Origin: Acidobacteriaceae bacterium
Lineage (GTDB): Bacteria > Acidobacteriota > Terriglobia > Terriglobales > Acidobacteriaceae
Assembly: GCA_021323655.1 (NCBI GenBank)
Contig: JAJPKO010000037.1
Span: forward strand, 124,001 to 188,000
Direction: 5' to 3'
Length of the DNA stretch: 64,000 bases
The first letter of the stretch is position 1. Each line of letters begins with the position of its first letter. Made by a program: the position numbers and the translations under genes. The notes below the pieces were generated by a model that saw only the letters and a list, made by a program, of their open reading frames with translations, did not search any database and was not told the DNA's origin. This document shows, one piece after another, positions 9,108-19,058 of this stretch.

Positions 9108-9665
9108 ATGGATTCGACAAGACGCACTCTTCTTATTCTGCTGGCCGCTGTCATTATTGTTGTGATGGTTACAGGGCTTTACGTGTACACCGGTGAAAAG
9201 CCTTCTGCGGCCACGGGAGAAATCGTCAAGCTCGAGGTCTTCCCCATCCATAGTCAATTGCGCGTCGGTGAAGGCGCCAAAGGAATTGAAGGCGGCATGG
9301 AAACCTATGACCAGCTTCTTGTGCTGGCACAGATACGAATCCACAATCAGGGCAAAATCCCGCTCTTCTTACGCGACGTTTCTGCCAGCCTTGATCTCAG
9401 CAATGGCGACAGCCAGCACAGTACCGCTGCCAGCCGAAGCGACTTTCAGAATGTCTTTGTGGCCTACCCTCAGCTCGCTTCGCTCAAGGAGGATCCGCTT
9501 CCCTGGGACCTCACCCTGCAGCCAGGGCAAACAGTAGAAGGGCTCGCAATCTTCCATTACCCAATAACAAAACAGCAGTGGGATGCTCGCCAGAGCTTTC
9601 ATGGAACCATCTCATTCCAATATCAGAAAGACCTTTTACTGCCCTGGCCTCCGGAAAACAAATAA
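9108..9665 (+). CDS. hypothetical protein with single N-terminal TM anchor
   Basis: 'RRTLLILLAAVIIVVMVTGLYVYTG' then soluble beta-rich domain. Confidence 0.65.
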   Translation: MDSTRRTLLILLAAVIIVVMVTGLYVYTGEKPSAATGEIVKLEVFPIHSQLRVGEGAKGIEGGMETYDQLLVLAQIRIHNQGKIPLFLRDVSASLDLSNGDSQHSTAASRSDFQNVFVAYPQLASLKEDPLPWDLTLQPGQTVEGLAIFHYPITKQQWDARQSFHGTISFQYQKDLLLPWPPENK

Positions 9666-9672
9666 CCCCTGT

Positions 9673-10497
9673 TCAATGTCCTGGATTAACAGGGACAGGA
9701 GCACCTTTGGGAGTAGAGATGTATCCCTGCACTTCATTCTTGGTGATGTTGTTCACCACCAACTCATACAGATAATTGTCCTTGCCCGTATAAAACTGCA
9801 CTGGCTCATTCAGCCCACGGTCTTTCTTTTCGATCTTTTTATCGTCTGCATAAACATTCATGGTGTAGCGGTTGTGCTTCGTATCGGCCTTTCGTAATTC
9901 AAGACCCACCGTGGAAACCGCCTGCCGCTGGCCTTTCCGCAACGTGAATTCGTAGTAATTACGATCACCCCTATGCTTCAGAATCTCCAGCTCATCGTGA
10001 TTTTTTGCGATCAGGCCGCTCTGGATGCCAAGATCACCTCTCACGCTTTGGAGTTGCGATTCGGTGTTCTGCAATTCAGTTTTCGTCTGCGCCACGTCAG
10101 TCTTCACTCCACCCACGTCTGTCTTCACGCTCGAAACGTCATTAGACACGGCGCCAATCTGCTGTTTCGTTGCTGCCTGTTCGCTTTCCAGTCGCTTTGC
10201 ATCGGATTCTTGGCGACGCAACAACTCCTGAGCACGGGCCTCGAGTTGCCGCTGGGTCAATCCGACAGAGTCTGAAGTGATCTTTAATCTCGCGTTTGTC
10301 TCCCGCAGGTCTGATGCGAGTTGCTCTCTCTCATGCTGCGCCTCCAAAAGTTTCGTTTCAGCTTTGGCCAGCCGGTTATTAAGGGAATAGCTCCAGATCA
10401 GTCCTCCGGCTGCTGCGATCACAGCCAATACCAACAGTCCCATAAAGAGCCCGGAAAAACTGCGTTGCTCTCCACCTGCTTCAGAACCTTCGCTCAT
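9673..10497 (-). CDS. hypothetical TM-anchored coiled-coil protein
   Basis: TM 'FSGLFMGLLVLAVIAAAGGLIWSY' followed by long heptad-rich region with VSSVKTDVGGVKTDV repeats. Confidence 0.7.
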   Translation of the reverse strand: MSEGSEAGGEQRSFSGLFMGLLVLAVIAAAGGLIWSYSLNNRLAKAETKLLEAQHEREQLASDLRETNARLKITSDSVGLTQRQLEARAQELLRRQESDAKRLESEQAATKQQIGAVSNDVSSVKTDVGGVKTDVAQTKTELQNTESQLQSVRGDLGIQSGLIAKNHDELEILKHRGDRNYYEFTLRKGQRQAVSTVGLELRKADTKHNRYTMNVYADDKKIEKKDRGLNEPVQFYTGKDNYLYELVVNNITKNEVQGYISTPKGAPVPVNPGH

Positions 10498-10583
10498 GGT
10501 CTTCCTTCCGTATGCCGAGATTACGCGACTATATAGACAGCAGCAAACATATTTTTGCTTCAGCATGGCCCTAAAATAGATAC

Positions 10584-11630
10584 ATGACAGGAACCGATGT
10601 CATCATTGCTGGCGCCGGAATCATCGGCCTTTCCACAGCACTCGAACTAGCCGCACAGGGCATACAAGTGACTGTGCTGGAGCGGAAACGCGCCATGTCG
10701 GAAGCATCATGGGCAGCAGCCGGAATGCTGGCTGCCAGCGATCCTGAAAACCCGCCGCAGTTACAGCCACTCTCCGATCTCAGTATTTCTCTTTACCCGG
10801 AATTCCTGGCGAGAATAGAGCACCTCTCCGGTCTCTCCGTTCCATTTAGAACAGCAGGAACCCTCCAGGCTGTTCAAAATGACGAATCTCGTCTTCTCTC
10901 GGAAGACATTGCCAGGCGCATTCCGGAACTGAATTCTGCCGGATGGCAGTTCTTATGGCTGGACGAGCATAGTCTCGACCCACGGGATCTCTGCGCCGCT
11001 CTTCCAAAAGCAGCCAGGGCAGCTGGAGTTCACATTCTGGAAGATTCTTCCGTAATCGGTGTTCGCCCTATGTCTACAGGGGTGGAAGTCACAACCCTGA
11101 CTGCAAGTTACACCTCGACGCACTTTATCAATTGTTGCGGAGCGTGGGCGGGCGAAATCGCTGACCGCCTGAACATTGAACCGCGCAAAGGCCAGATGGT
11201 GGTCGTCAGTCTTCCTCCAAATCTGCGTTTGGATTATGTCATCCGCACACCGGAGTTGTACCTGGTGCCTCGCGGAGACGATCGCGTTGTCATTGGTGCG
11301 AGCGTCGAGCGCGCGGGATTCGACAAGACTGTACATGAAGCAACCATACAGACACTCCTGCATAAAGCCGCCCACCTGTGGCCGCCTATCCAGAAAGCCC
11401 AAATTGTGGAAACGTGGGCAGGGCTCCGCCCTGGATCTCCTGACGGGTTTCCCGTTCTCGATGCCTGCGGCGGGCCAAATTGCTGGGTTGCCACCGGTCA
11501 CTTCCGCAATGGCATCCTGCTCGCTCCTGGATCAGCACGCATCCTGTGCGAGCTTGTTCTCGGAAAAACGCCCAGCATCGAATTATCACCTTTTCGGTAT
11601 GACCGTTTTGCAAAGGTGAGCGTTTATTGA
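10584..11630 (+). CDS. thiO: glycine oxidase ThiO (FAD-dependent)
   Basis: 'DVIIAGAGIIGLSTALELAAQGIQVTVLER', 'ASWAAAGMLA', 'TWAGLRPGSPDGFPVLD'. Confidence 0.88.
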   Translation: MTGTDVIIAGAGIIGLSTALELAAQGIQVTVLERKRAMSEASWAAAGMLAASDPENPPQLQPLSDLSISLYPEFLARIEHLSGLSVPFRTAGTLQAVQNDESRLLSEDIARRIPELNSAGWQFLWLDEHSLDPRDLCAALPKAARAAGVHILEDSSVIGVRPMSTGVEVTTLTASYTSTHFINCCGAWAGEIADRLNIEPRKGQMVVVSLPPNLRLDYVIRTPELYLVPRGDDRVVIGASVERAGFDKTVHEATIQTLLHKAAHLWPPIQKAQIVETWAGLRPGSPDGFPVLDACGGPNCWVATGHFRNGILLAPGSARILCELVLGKTPSIELSPFRYDRFAKVSVY

Positions 11631-11821
11631 ATACATCTGCAAATTGCAATAATTTTTACAATGCGTCTTCGGCAAAGTGACAACCCAATCTCTGCGCTGA
11701 TATAAAAAATAGTTAGGTTCTCTGCGCGGTTCCGGCTTCCTGGTCACGTCCGATCTGCTTCCCCGTGCTCAGGGGCCGCATCAAAAATTGTTCATTTTGT
11801 ACTGGAGGAATCTTACTTAGC

Positions 11822-12955
11822 ATGTCAACCGCAGTAGCAGCTAAAGGACTCGAAGGTATTGTTGCAGCCAACTCTGGTATTTGCTGGATAGATGGAGATG
11901 CCGGGGTGCTCGCCTACCGCGGTATTGATATTCACGATCTGGCAGAAAAGTCTAACTTTGAGGAGACCACATACCTCCTTTGGAATGGAAGACTTCCCAA
12001 CGCTTTTGAGCTCGAATCATTCAAAAAGAAGCTTGCCGACGCCCGCCAGCTCCCTCCAGACATACTCAAACTTCTCCAGGAATTCCCGAAAACAGCCACA
12101 CCGATGGAAGTCCTGCGCACAGCCGTCTCAGCGCTCAGCTTCTATGACGAGAATGAAAAGGCCGTAGACCACGACTCAAACGTGCGGAAGAGCTTCGCGC
12201 TCACTGCACAGATTGCAATGATTGTGGCCGCCTTTGACCGCATTCGCAAAGGCAAGCCTGTGGTGGAAGCAGACAAATCTCTTTCCCACGCCGGTAATTT
12301 CCTCTGGATGCTCAACGGAGAAAAACCCTCCGAAACCGCTACAAAGGCCTTCGATGTTGCCCTGATTCTCCACGCGGACCACGAACTGAACGCATCTACC
12401 TTCGCTGCTCGCGTCATCGCCGCCACCCTTTCCGATGTTCATTCAGCAATCACCGGCGCCATCGGCGCCCTCAAAGGTCCTCTCCACGGTGGTGCGAATG
12501 AAGCCGTAATGCGCATGCTGTTTGAGATTGAAAAGCAGGGCACCGATCCCGTGGAGTATGTAAAGGGGATGCTGGCGCAGAAAAAGAAGGTCTCCGGCTT
12601 TGGCCATCGTGTATATCACACGGAAGACCCGCGCGCCACTCACCTGCGTAAAATGTCAGAGGACCTGGGGCGCTCAGCCAACAACGCAAAGTGGTTTGAG
12701 ATGTCCCAGAAGATCGAGAAATTCATCAAGGCGGAAAAGAAGCTCAATGCCAACGTGGACTTCTACTCCGCCTCTACCTACACTACGCTGGGCATTGACC
12801 TCGATCTATTCACCCCGATCTTCGCCGTGAGTCGCATCGCCGGATGGGCCGCCCATGTCATCGAGCAGCTCGACGACAACCGCCTCATTCGACCTCGCGC
12901 CGAATACATCGGTCCGGAATACCCCCAGAAGTACGTCCCGATCTCGCAGCGCTAG
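11822..12955 (+). CDS. gltA: citrate synthase
   Basis: 'GKGLEGIVAANSGICWIDGDAGVLAYRGIDIHDLA'-type N-terminus, 'LHADHELNASTFAARV', 'GPLHGGANEAVM', 'GFGHRVY'; RBS ggagga upstream of ATG 11822. Confidence 0.95.
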   Translation: MSTAVAAKGLEGIVAANSGICWIDGDAGVLAYRGIDIHDLAEKSNFEETTYLLWNGRLPNAFELESFKKKLADARQLPPDILKLLQEFPKTATPMEVLRTAVSALSFYDENEKAVDHDSNVRKSFALTAQIAMIVAAFDRIRKGKPVVEADKSLSHAGNFLWMLNGEKPSETATKAFDVALILHADHELNASTFAARVIAATLSDVHSAITGAIGALKGPLHGGANEAVMRMLFEIEKQGTDPVEYVKGMLAQKKKVSGFGHRVYHTEDPRATHLRKMSEDLGRSANNAKWFEMSQKIEKFIKAEKKLNANVDFYSASTYTTLGIDLDLFTPIFAVSRIAGWAAHVIEQLDDNRLIRPRAEYIGPEYPQKYVPISQR

Positions 12956-12972
12956 CCGCACTCATATCCATT

Positions 12973-13005
12973 AAGAAAAGCCCCAGGATGCCTGTGGCTT
13001 TTCTT
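12973..13005. terminator. bidirectional intrinsic terminator
   Basis: AAGAAAAGCC-c-CAGG-atg-CCTG-t-GGCTTTTCTT between convergent gltA and 13017 gene. Confidence 0.85.
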
Positions 13006-13016
13006 GCGAGGAAGAA

Positions 13017-13298
13017 CTACTTCCGGTTATGGTTTGCGGCCTCAGCGGCAGCTTTCAGTTCACGGTTCGCCTGGTCCAGCAAATCTTTCGCGCGGGCAGC
13101 ATGGCCATCCATGTCCCATTCATTAGCCTGCTGTGCGGCAACAATCTTGTTGTATGCCTGTTCGGTCAACCGCTGCGCAGCTGCGATATTTGGATGACGG
13201 TGAGAACTTACATTCTGTACTGGCAGGTGCTGCGCAATGGCCACTCCTCCAGCGATGAGCGATATTCCCAGCGCACTGCCTAATACGATTCGTTTCAT
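13017..13298 (-). CDS. small secreted hypothetical protein
   Basis: Signal peptide MKRIVLGSALGISLIAGGVAIAQ then helical Ala-rich region. Confidence 0.65.
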   Translation of the reverse strand: MKRIVLGSALGISLIAGGVAIAQHLPVQNVSSHRHPNIAAAQRLTEQAYNKIVAAQQANEWDMDGHAARAKDLLDQANRELKAAAEAANHNRK

Positions 13299-13437
13299 AT
13301 TTTTCTCCGTGGATAGACATAGTCATGGGCCGAACCATACTTCCGGCCCATTGGGCTATGAGAATAAAACCACGCCAGAGAAATGAGTTTCTACAAAAAT
13401 ACTGAAAATCTGTCCGGATGTGGCTTCGACTCCTGGG

Positions 13438-13998
13438 TTACATACCACTCTTCCGGCTTGCTGGTGGAACGATCCCGTTCATTCTCAGATACACGACCAT
13501 CTGTCCATAGTGGTCCATCGAGTGCGCAATGCAGAATGCAGCCATGCCGGCACGCGTGGACTTGCGCTCTCCCGATCCGATCACTTCAAATGCATTGGCT
13601 GGAGTGATCGTATCCAGCGCCTTATGTGCATATGCGTAAGAATCGCGCAGCGCCTTCATAATGTCATCTTTGCTGGACAGCTTCTCAATATCGTCGCGCT
13701 TTACTGCTCCAGAAACATTCCATCCCTGAAAAAAAGCGTAATTGGCCTCTGTCAGGTGTTTTACCTGCTGGGCAAAAGTGCGCACTCCCTTAAACTCGCC
13801 CTGTGTGGGAGCAAAATTGTACTTGTCCGCCGGCATGGCATCTGCCGCTTCTACAACCTCCTTCTCCAGCGCGCTCATAAGGTTGTTATAGGTCTGCGCC
13901 GGAGAAGCCTGTGCGGCCGCTTCCTGCGCACAAATGAACGGTGCCAGAGCCATCAGGAAACTCAACAGGGCGATACAACATAAACGAATTCCTTTCAC
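13438..13998 (-). CDS. DinB-family protein with signal peptide
   Basis: 'NNLMSALEKEVVEAADAMPADKYNFAPTQGEFKGVRTFAQQVKHLTEANY', 'HSMDHYGQMVVYLRMNG'; GTG start at 13998 preceded by AAAGGAGGAAG. Confidence 0.82.
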   Translation of the reverse strand: MKGIRLCCIALLSFLMALAPFICAQEAAAQASPAQTYNNLMSALEKEVVEAADAMPADKYNFAPTQGEFKGVRTFAQQVKHLTEANYAFFQGWNVSGAVKRDDIEKLSSKDDIMKALRDSYAYAHKALDTITPANAFEVIGSGERKSTRAGMAAFCIAHSMDHYGQMVVYLRMNGIVPPASRKSGM

Positions 13999-14127
13999 GT
14001 CTTCCTCCTTTTGAAAAGTACTGCGCAAGCAGCCTAGCAGAAACCGGGTCTGCTCTGCGTCAAATCCTCGTTGAGACGGAAGAAATGTTCCTGACAGGCC
14101 GTAAAATACTTTCAGGAGAAACCATCA

Positions 14128-15288
14128 ATGAGACGGGTATACATGGACGCAAATGCAACGACACCTCTGCTGCCCGAGGTGCTCGAAGCCATGCGCCCGT
14201 ACTTCATTGAGCACTTCGGTAACGCCTCCTCCATCCATCAGCAGGGGCAGCAGGCCCGCGCAGCTGTAGAACAGGCGCGGGAATCCGTGGCCGCCCTTAT
14301 CAATTGCCGTCCCGCCGAGATCGTCTTCACCTCCGGTGGGACGGAGAGCGACAATATGGCCCTCTTCGGCCTGCTCAGCCATGGTGATCATCTCATCACC
14401 TCATCCATCGAGCACCACGCTGTCCTGCATGCCGCAGAGAAACTGCGTGACCGAAACATTGAAGTTACCTTCCTGCCCGTTTCCAGCGAAGGTGTGATTG
14501 ACCCGCAAGACGTACGCCGCGCTCTCCGCCCAAATACAAAGCTCATCAGTATCATGATGGCCAACAATGAGACCGGGGCCATCCAGCCGGTCAGCGAGAT
14601 AGGACGCATCGCCGCCGAAGGAGATGTTCTTTTCCATACCGATGCTGTGCAGGCAGCCGGCAAACTCCCTCTCGATGTACACACGCTGCGCTGTGATCTG
14701 CTCAGTATCTCGGGGCATAAAATGCATGCCCCACAGGGCACCGGAGTCCTCTATGTGCGCCGTGGGACCCAGCTTGAGCCGCTTTTTTTTGGCGGAGCAC
14801 ACGAACGCCAGCGTCGTGCCGGAACTGAAAACCTACCTGGCATTGTGGGCTTGGGAAAAGCGGCCGAGATTGCGCTTAAGACTCTCTCCGATGGAACAAT
14901 CGAACGCATCAAGGCCCTGCGCGATCGCCTGGAACAGGGTATTCTTGCGCAGATAGAGGGCGCTGGCGTAAACAGCCGCAACGTTGCGCGTGTAGCCAAT
15001 ACCACAAACATCTACTTCGACAACCTTGAGGGTGAAGCGCTCGTCATCGCATTGGATCTGAAAGGTCTCTGCACATCTGGCGGCTCGGCTTGTGCATCGG
15101 GAGCTACCGAGCCCTCGCATGTGCTCACTGCGATGGGCCTGCCTCCGGCAAGGGCACGCGCCAGTCTGCGCTTTTCTCTCAGCAAGCTAAACTGTGAAGA
15201 TGATGTTGATTTTGCGTTGGAAGTCGTGCCTCCCGCCGTCGCGCGCCTGCGCGAGCTTTCGCCGGTCAATGCCGGAACACTAGGTTGA
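14128..15288 (+). CDS. cysteine desulfurase (NifS/IscS family)
   Basis: 'VYMDANATTPLLPEVLEAM', 'SGHKMHAPQGTGVLYVRRG', 'CTSGGSACASG'. Confidence 0.92.
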   Translation: MRRVYMDANATTPLLPEVLEAMRPYFIEHFGNASSIHQQGQQARAAVEQARESVAALINCRPAEIVFTSGGTESDNMALFGLLSHGDHLITSSIEHHAVLHAAEKLRDRNIEVTFLPVSSEGVIDPQDVRRALRPNTKLISIMMANNETGAIQPVSEIGRIAAEGDVLFHTDAVQAAGKLPLDVHTLRCDLLSISGHKMHAPQGTGVLYVRRGTQLEPLFFGGAHERQRRAGTENLPGIVGLGKAAEIALKTLSDGTIERIKALRDRLEQGILAQIEGAGVNSRNVARVANTTNIYFDNLEGEALVIALDLKGLCTSGGSACASGATEPSHVLTAMGLPPARARASLRFSLSKLNCEDDVDFALEVVPPAVARLRELSPVNAGTLG

Positions 15289-15429
15289 TCTTCCCTGTTG
15301 CTTCGCGTGGTACATGCCTGCAATTCCTGATGACCTTGTAAACTCTTTTTCGTCTACGCTTTGAGTAGTGCAACTGTTCCGCTGCATGCGGACCTACTGT
15401 TGAAGCTTTTTTGCGAAACGGAGAGATGT

Positions 15430-16383
15430 ATGACGAAGGCTGGAAATACTCTTGCCCTCATCGCGTTTGCCACAGCGCTGCTGGCCACTCCCTGCGCCTT
15501 TGCGCAACAGGCACAGCAGGCCTCCAACCCTTATCAGGGAGTTTCCAATCCTCCGGCAGACGATGCCATTGTCGCCAATGGCGATGTAGCTCCTCCCGCG
15601 AAGCCGTCTCCTGCAAAGCCACAATCCCCTGCGCCCGCCGCAGCTCCATCTCCTGTTCCCGCACCGGTGACCCAGGCGCAGGCAGTCGCGAATTCCGACG
15701 CCGACATTGTTTCCTCTGTTCCAGTAACCAGCACAACTGCCGCTAGTGGCTCTGTTCCGGCCAAACTCGAAACGCGTCCCTATAATCCCGACGAAGATAT
15801 CGTAGGCTACGTTCCCTCTCCCAACAATGAGCTGGCCGAAGGAACCAACATCCGTGTGCGTATGCTCGACTCGCTCTCCACAACTGAGACTGCTGCAGGG
15901 TCCGCTTTCCGCGCACAGGTGGTAAACGACGTTTACAAGAATGGCAAAGTCATCGTCCCTGCCGGTTCTGAGCTGCGCGGACGCGTGGTGCACGTCTCGC
16001 AGGGACATCATTTTGGACCAGCCGCCACTCTGCGTCTTAGACCGGACGTCATCATTCTCCCGGACGGCACTGCTTATCACCTTTACGGGCAGGTGGTGCA
16101 ATCGAAGGCCCCCAACACTCGCACCGACAGTGAAGGGGGCATCCAGCCAGCCATGCATCTCAAGAAGGATGCAATCGAGTATGGTGCCGGAGCCGGAACT
16201 GGCGCCATCGTAGGAGCAAAAGTCGGTGGACCTACCGGCGCGCTCGTTGGCTCACTCATTGGCGCAGGCGTCATTACGGCGCATCTGCTCATGCAGCATC
16301 CGCAGATCGCAGAAGTGCCGAAGGGCTCCATCGTCACGTTCAGCCTGACTGAGCCCATGGACCTGCTTCCAACCAGGAATTAG
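15430..16383 (+). CDS. secreted hypothetical protein with Pro/Ala-rich linker and glycine-zipper C-terminus
   Basis: Signal peptide; 'VIVPAGSELRGRVVHVSQG'; 'GAGAGTGAIVGAKVGGPTGALVGSLIGAG' glycine zipper. Confidence 0.75.
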   Translation: MTKAGNTLALIAFATALLATPCAFAQQAQQASNPYQGVSNPPADDAIVANGDVAPPAKPSPAKPQSPAPAAAPSPVPAPVTQAQAVANSDADIVSSVPVTSTTAASGSVPAKLETRPYNPDEDIVGYVPSPNNELAEGTNIRVRMLDSLSTTETAAGSAFRAQVVNDVYKNGKVIVPAGSELRGRVVHVSQGHHFGPAATLRLRPDVIILPDGTAYHLYGQVVQSKAPNTRTDSEGGIQPAMHLKKDAIEYGAGAGTGAIVGAKVGGPTGALVGSLIGAGVITAHLLMQHPQIAEVPKGSIVTFSLTEPMDLLPTRN

Positions 16384-16429
16384 CTGACGTGTTTTCGCGA
16401 GTCGAATTCCCCGGTAGGATGAATACCCC

Positions 16430-16864
16430 ATGCCAAATAAACAGCAGACCTACGCAAACCACGTCCGCATTCATTGGGTGTTTCATTTCTTTCTTGCGCC
16501 GGTCACCATTCTTAATCTGCTTTACCGAATCGTTCTGCTGATTCGGCATCCGAATCCGGATGCGGTCTGGACGGTCATTATGGCTGTCGCCCTGTTGGTC
16601 CTGCTTTTTCTGGTCCGCATCTATCCGCTGAGAGTGCAGGACCGCGTGATCCGGCTTGAGGAGCGTCTGCGGCTGTCTGCTTTACTGCCAGAACCATTGC
16701 GCTCACGCATTCCGGAGTTGAGGGAAGGGCAACTTGTGGCGCTACGCTTTGCTTCCGATGAAGAGCTGCCTGCGCTTGTAGAAGAAACGCTTGCGCAGAA
16801 CCTTCGCGGCAGCGACATCAAGAAGAGGATCAGGAACTGGCGGCCGGATTACTGGCGCGTGTAA
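16430..16864 (+). CDS. DUF6526-like two-TM membrane protein
   Basis: 'QTYANHVRIHWVFHFFLAPVTILNLLY' and 'VQDRVIRLEERLRLSALLP'. Confidence 0.7.
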   Translation: MPNKQQTYANHVRIHWVFHFFLAPVTILNLLYRIVLLIRHPNPDAVWTVIMAVALLVLLFLVRIYPLRVQDRVIRLEERLRLSALLPEPLRSRIPELREGQLVALRFASDEELPALVEETLAQNLRGSDIKKRIRNWRPDYWRV

Positions 16865-16875
16865 AAGTGTGAATT

Positions 16876-17430
16876 ATGGCATCCATTCGCAGAGAAATTG
16901 TTCCGCTGGCCCGGCCGGAAGATATATGGGATGCGCTGTGGGATGTGGGAGCACCGCATATCCGGCTCGTACCTGGGTTTGTGACCCATACGGAGATGGA
17001 CGGCAGTTCGCGTATCGTGACTTTCTTTAACGGGATGACGGTACGCGAACGCATTGTTGCTGTAGATGAACAGCAGCGGCGCGTCGTCTGGTCTGCTGTA
17101 GGCGGTACGCTCACCCATCACAACGGGTCGGCGCAGGTTTTTCCGGAAGGCAGCGGCTCGCGCATAGTCTGGATCGCCGATCTGCTGCCTGATGAAATGG
17201 CCGATCGAATCGCCATGCTCATGGATGAAGGAATGAAGGCGATGAAGGCTGCGCTTGATCGCACTCGCTTAAGCCTAACCTATCTTGCCGCGGACACTGA
17301 GGCTGTTATGTACTCTTCGTACGGGCCTTTGAAGTCGTCAATGACGCGGCCATCAAAGTGCCAGATACGGGTGCCGACTTCTTCGATCAGGTCCTGGTCG
17401 TGGGTCACCAGCAGAACGGTTCCTTCATAA
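16876..17430 (+). CDS. SRPBCC-family protein; C-terminal about 50 codons overlap the ABC-F gene antisense
   Basis: 'SIRREIVPLARPEDIWDALWDVGAPHIRLVPGFVTHTEMDGSSRIVTFFNG' SRPBCC fold pattern; 151-bp tail-to-tail overlap. Confidence 0.75.
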   Translation: MASIRREIVPLARPEDIWDALWDVGAPHIRLVPGFVTHTEMDGSSRIVTFFNGMTVRERIVAVDEQQRRVVWSAVGGTLTHHNGSAQVFPEGSGSRIVWIADLLPDEMADRIAMLMDEGMKAMKAALDRTRLSLTYLAADTEAVMYSSYGPLKSSMTRPSKCQIRVPTSSIRSWSWVTSRTVPS

Positions 17431-18890
17431 CGTTGCAATGCGATGTTCAGAGCATTAATGGATTCGAGGTCAAGGTGGTTTGTCGGCTCGTCCAGAATCA
17501 GGATGTTCGGCTTTTGCAGCATCAGCTTGCAGAAGATGAGACGGGCTGCTTCGCCACCGGACAACGCTGCCGTTGGCTTCAGGCCCTCTTCGCCGCGGAA
17601 GAGCATCTGGCCAAGAATGCCGCGAATGTCTTCGGTTGTGGCTTTCGGATCGAACTGATGCAGCCACTCATTAACGGTCATACCGTGTTCGATCACTCCG
17701 GCGTGGTCCTGCGGGAAGTAGCCAATCTGCGCCTCGTGGCCCCACTTGATGGAGCCAGCATTCAAGGCGAAGTCCTTCTCTGCCAAATCAGGGACGCTGG
17801 AGAGCAGGGACTTCAGCATGGTCGTCTTCCCTTGCCCGTTGCGGCCAATGAGGCATATCTTTTCGCCGCGCATAACTGCGCCGCTGAAGCCGCTGAAGAC
17901 GAGGTGATCGCCGTAACTTTTGGTCAGGCCTTCAAACTCCAGAACATGCTTGCCGGATGGTCGCGCCTGATCAAAACGAATGTAAGGGCGCTGGATGTTG
18001 GACTTGGCCAATTCGGTAGTTTGCAGTCGTTCGACTTCCTTTTTTCGGCTGGTGACCTGGCTTGAACGCGTTCCGGCGGAGAAGCGCGCGATGAACTCAT
18101 TCAACTGCGCAATCTTCTTTTCGCGCTGGGCGTTTTCTGCTTCCAGGCGGGAGCGAATCTGGGTCTTAGCGACGACCATGTCGTCGTATCCGCCGGTGTA
18201 GGTGATGATGATCTGGTAGTCAATGTCAGCGGTGTGGGTGCAGACGCTGTTCAGAAAGTGGCGGTCGTGCGAAATGGTGATGAGGGTGCCTTCAAACTTG
18301 AGAAGGAACTCGACGAGCCAATGGATTGAGTCAAGGTCGAGGTGGTTTGTCGGCTCGTCCAGCAGAAGGGCCTGTGGGTTTCCAAAGAGGGCCTGCGCCA
18401 GCAGTACGCGGACTTTCTGGCCACCCTGGAGTTCGCCCATTTTGCGTTCATGCAGCTCATCGGGTATATCCAGGCCCTGAAGCAAAACTGCGGCATCGCT
18501 CTCGGCAGTGTATCCATCTTCTTCGCCAACGATACCTTCAAGCTCGCCGAGGCGCATTCCGTCTTCGTCGGTGAGTTCGGGTTTGGAGTAGATGGCGTCG
18601 CGCTCTTCGAGGGCGGCCCAGAGGGCCTTGTTCCCCATGATGACGGTGTCAATCACGCGGAAAGCGTCAAAGGCATATTGGTCCTGACGGAGGACACCGA
18701 TTTTTTGGGGGCGGACGACAGAGCCCTTTTGCGGATCCAGCTCGCCGGAGAGGATCTTCATGAAAGTGGACTTACCAGCACCGTTGGGGCCGGTGAGTCC
18801 GTAGCGCCGTCCGGGGGTAAAAGTGGTGGTTACCTCTTCAAACAGAACCTTGGACCCGTAGCGCATGGTTACGTTATTGACTGAGATCAT
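17280..18890 (-). CDS. ABC-F family ATP-binding protein (YbiT/EttA type)
   Basis: Two Walker A (GPNGAGKST, GRNGQGKTT), two signature motifs (GGQKVRV, LSGGEAARL), LDEPTNHLDLxSI twice. Confidence 0.93.
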   Translation of the reverse strand: MISVNNVTMRYGSKVLFEEVTTTFTPGRRYGLTGPNGAGKSTFMKILSGELDPQKGSVVRPQKIGVLRQDQYAFDAFRVIDTVIMGNKALWAALEERDAIYSKPELTDEDGMRLGELEGIVGEEDGYTAESDAAVLLQGLDIPDELHERKMGELQGGQKVRVLLAQALFGNPQALLLDEPTNHLDLDSIHWLVEFLLKFEGTLITISHDRHFLNSVCTHTADIDYQIIITYTGGYDDMVVAKTQIRSRLEAENAQREKKIAQLNEFIARFSAGTRSSQVTSRKKEVERLQTTELAKSNIQRPYIRFDQARPSGKHVLEFEGLTKSYGDHLVFSGFSGAVMRGEKICLIGRNGQGKTTMLKSLLSSVPDLAEKDFALNAGSIKWGHEAQIGYFPQDHAGVIEHGMTVNEWLHQFDPKATTEDIRGILGQMLFRGEEGLKPTAALSGGEAARLIFCKLMLQKPNILILDEPTNHLDLESINALNIALQRYEGTVLLVTHDQDLIEEVGTRIWHFDGRVIDDFKGPYEEYITASVSAAR

Positions 18891-19031
18891 TGTGTCTTCC
18901 CGCGAGATTCAGGCAGAGCAGATTCGCCGCCGTGGTAAGGAAATAAAACCCTGTTCTTTTATTTTACCCAATCCGGGAGGGGGTGTTCTTCCTTTCCACC
19001 GCACTCCCCGGGTTAGTACGGGAATCCTTCG

Positions 19032-19045
19032 TTTTCAGTGACTTA
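19032..19045 (+). repeat. copy of dispersed TTTTCARTRACTTA intergenic element
   Basis: TTTTCAGTGACTTA; related copies at 63445 and 63517, also near C-rich tracts. Confidence 0.4.
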
Positions 19046-19058
19046 CGAAACGTGAGAG

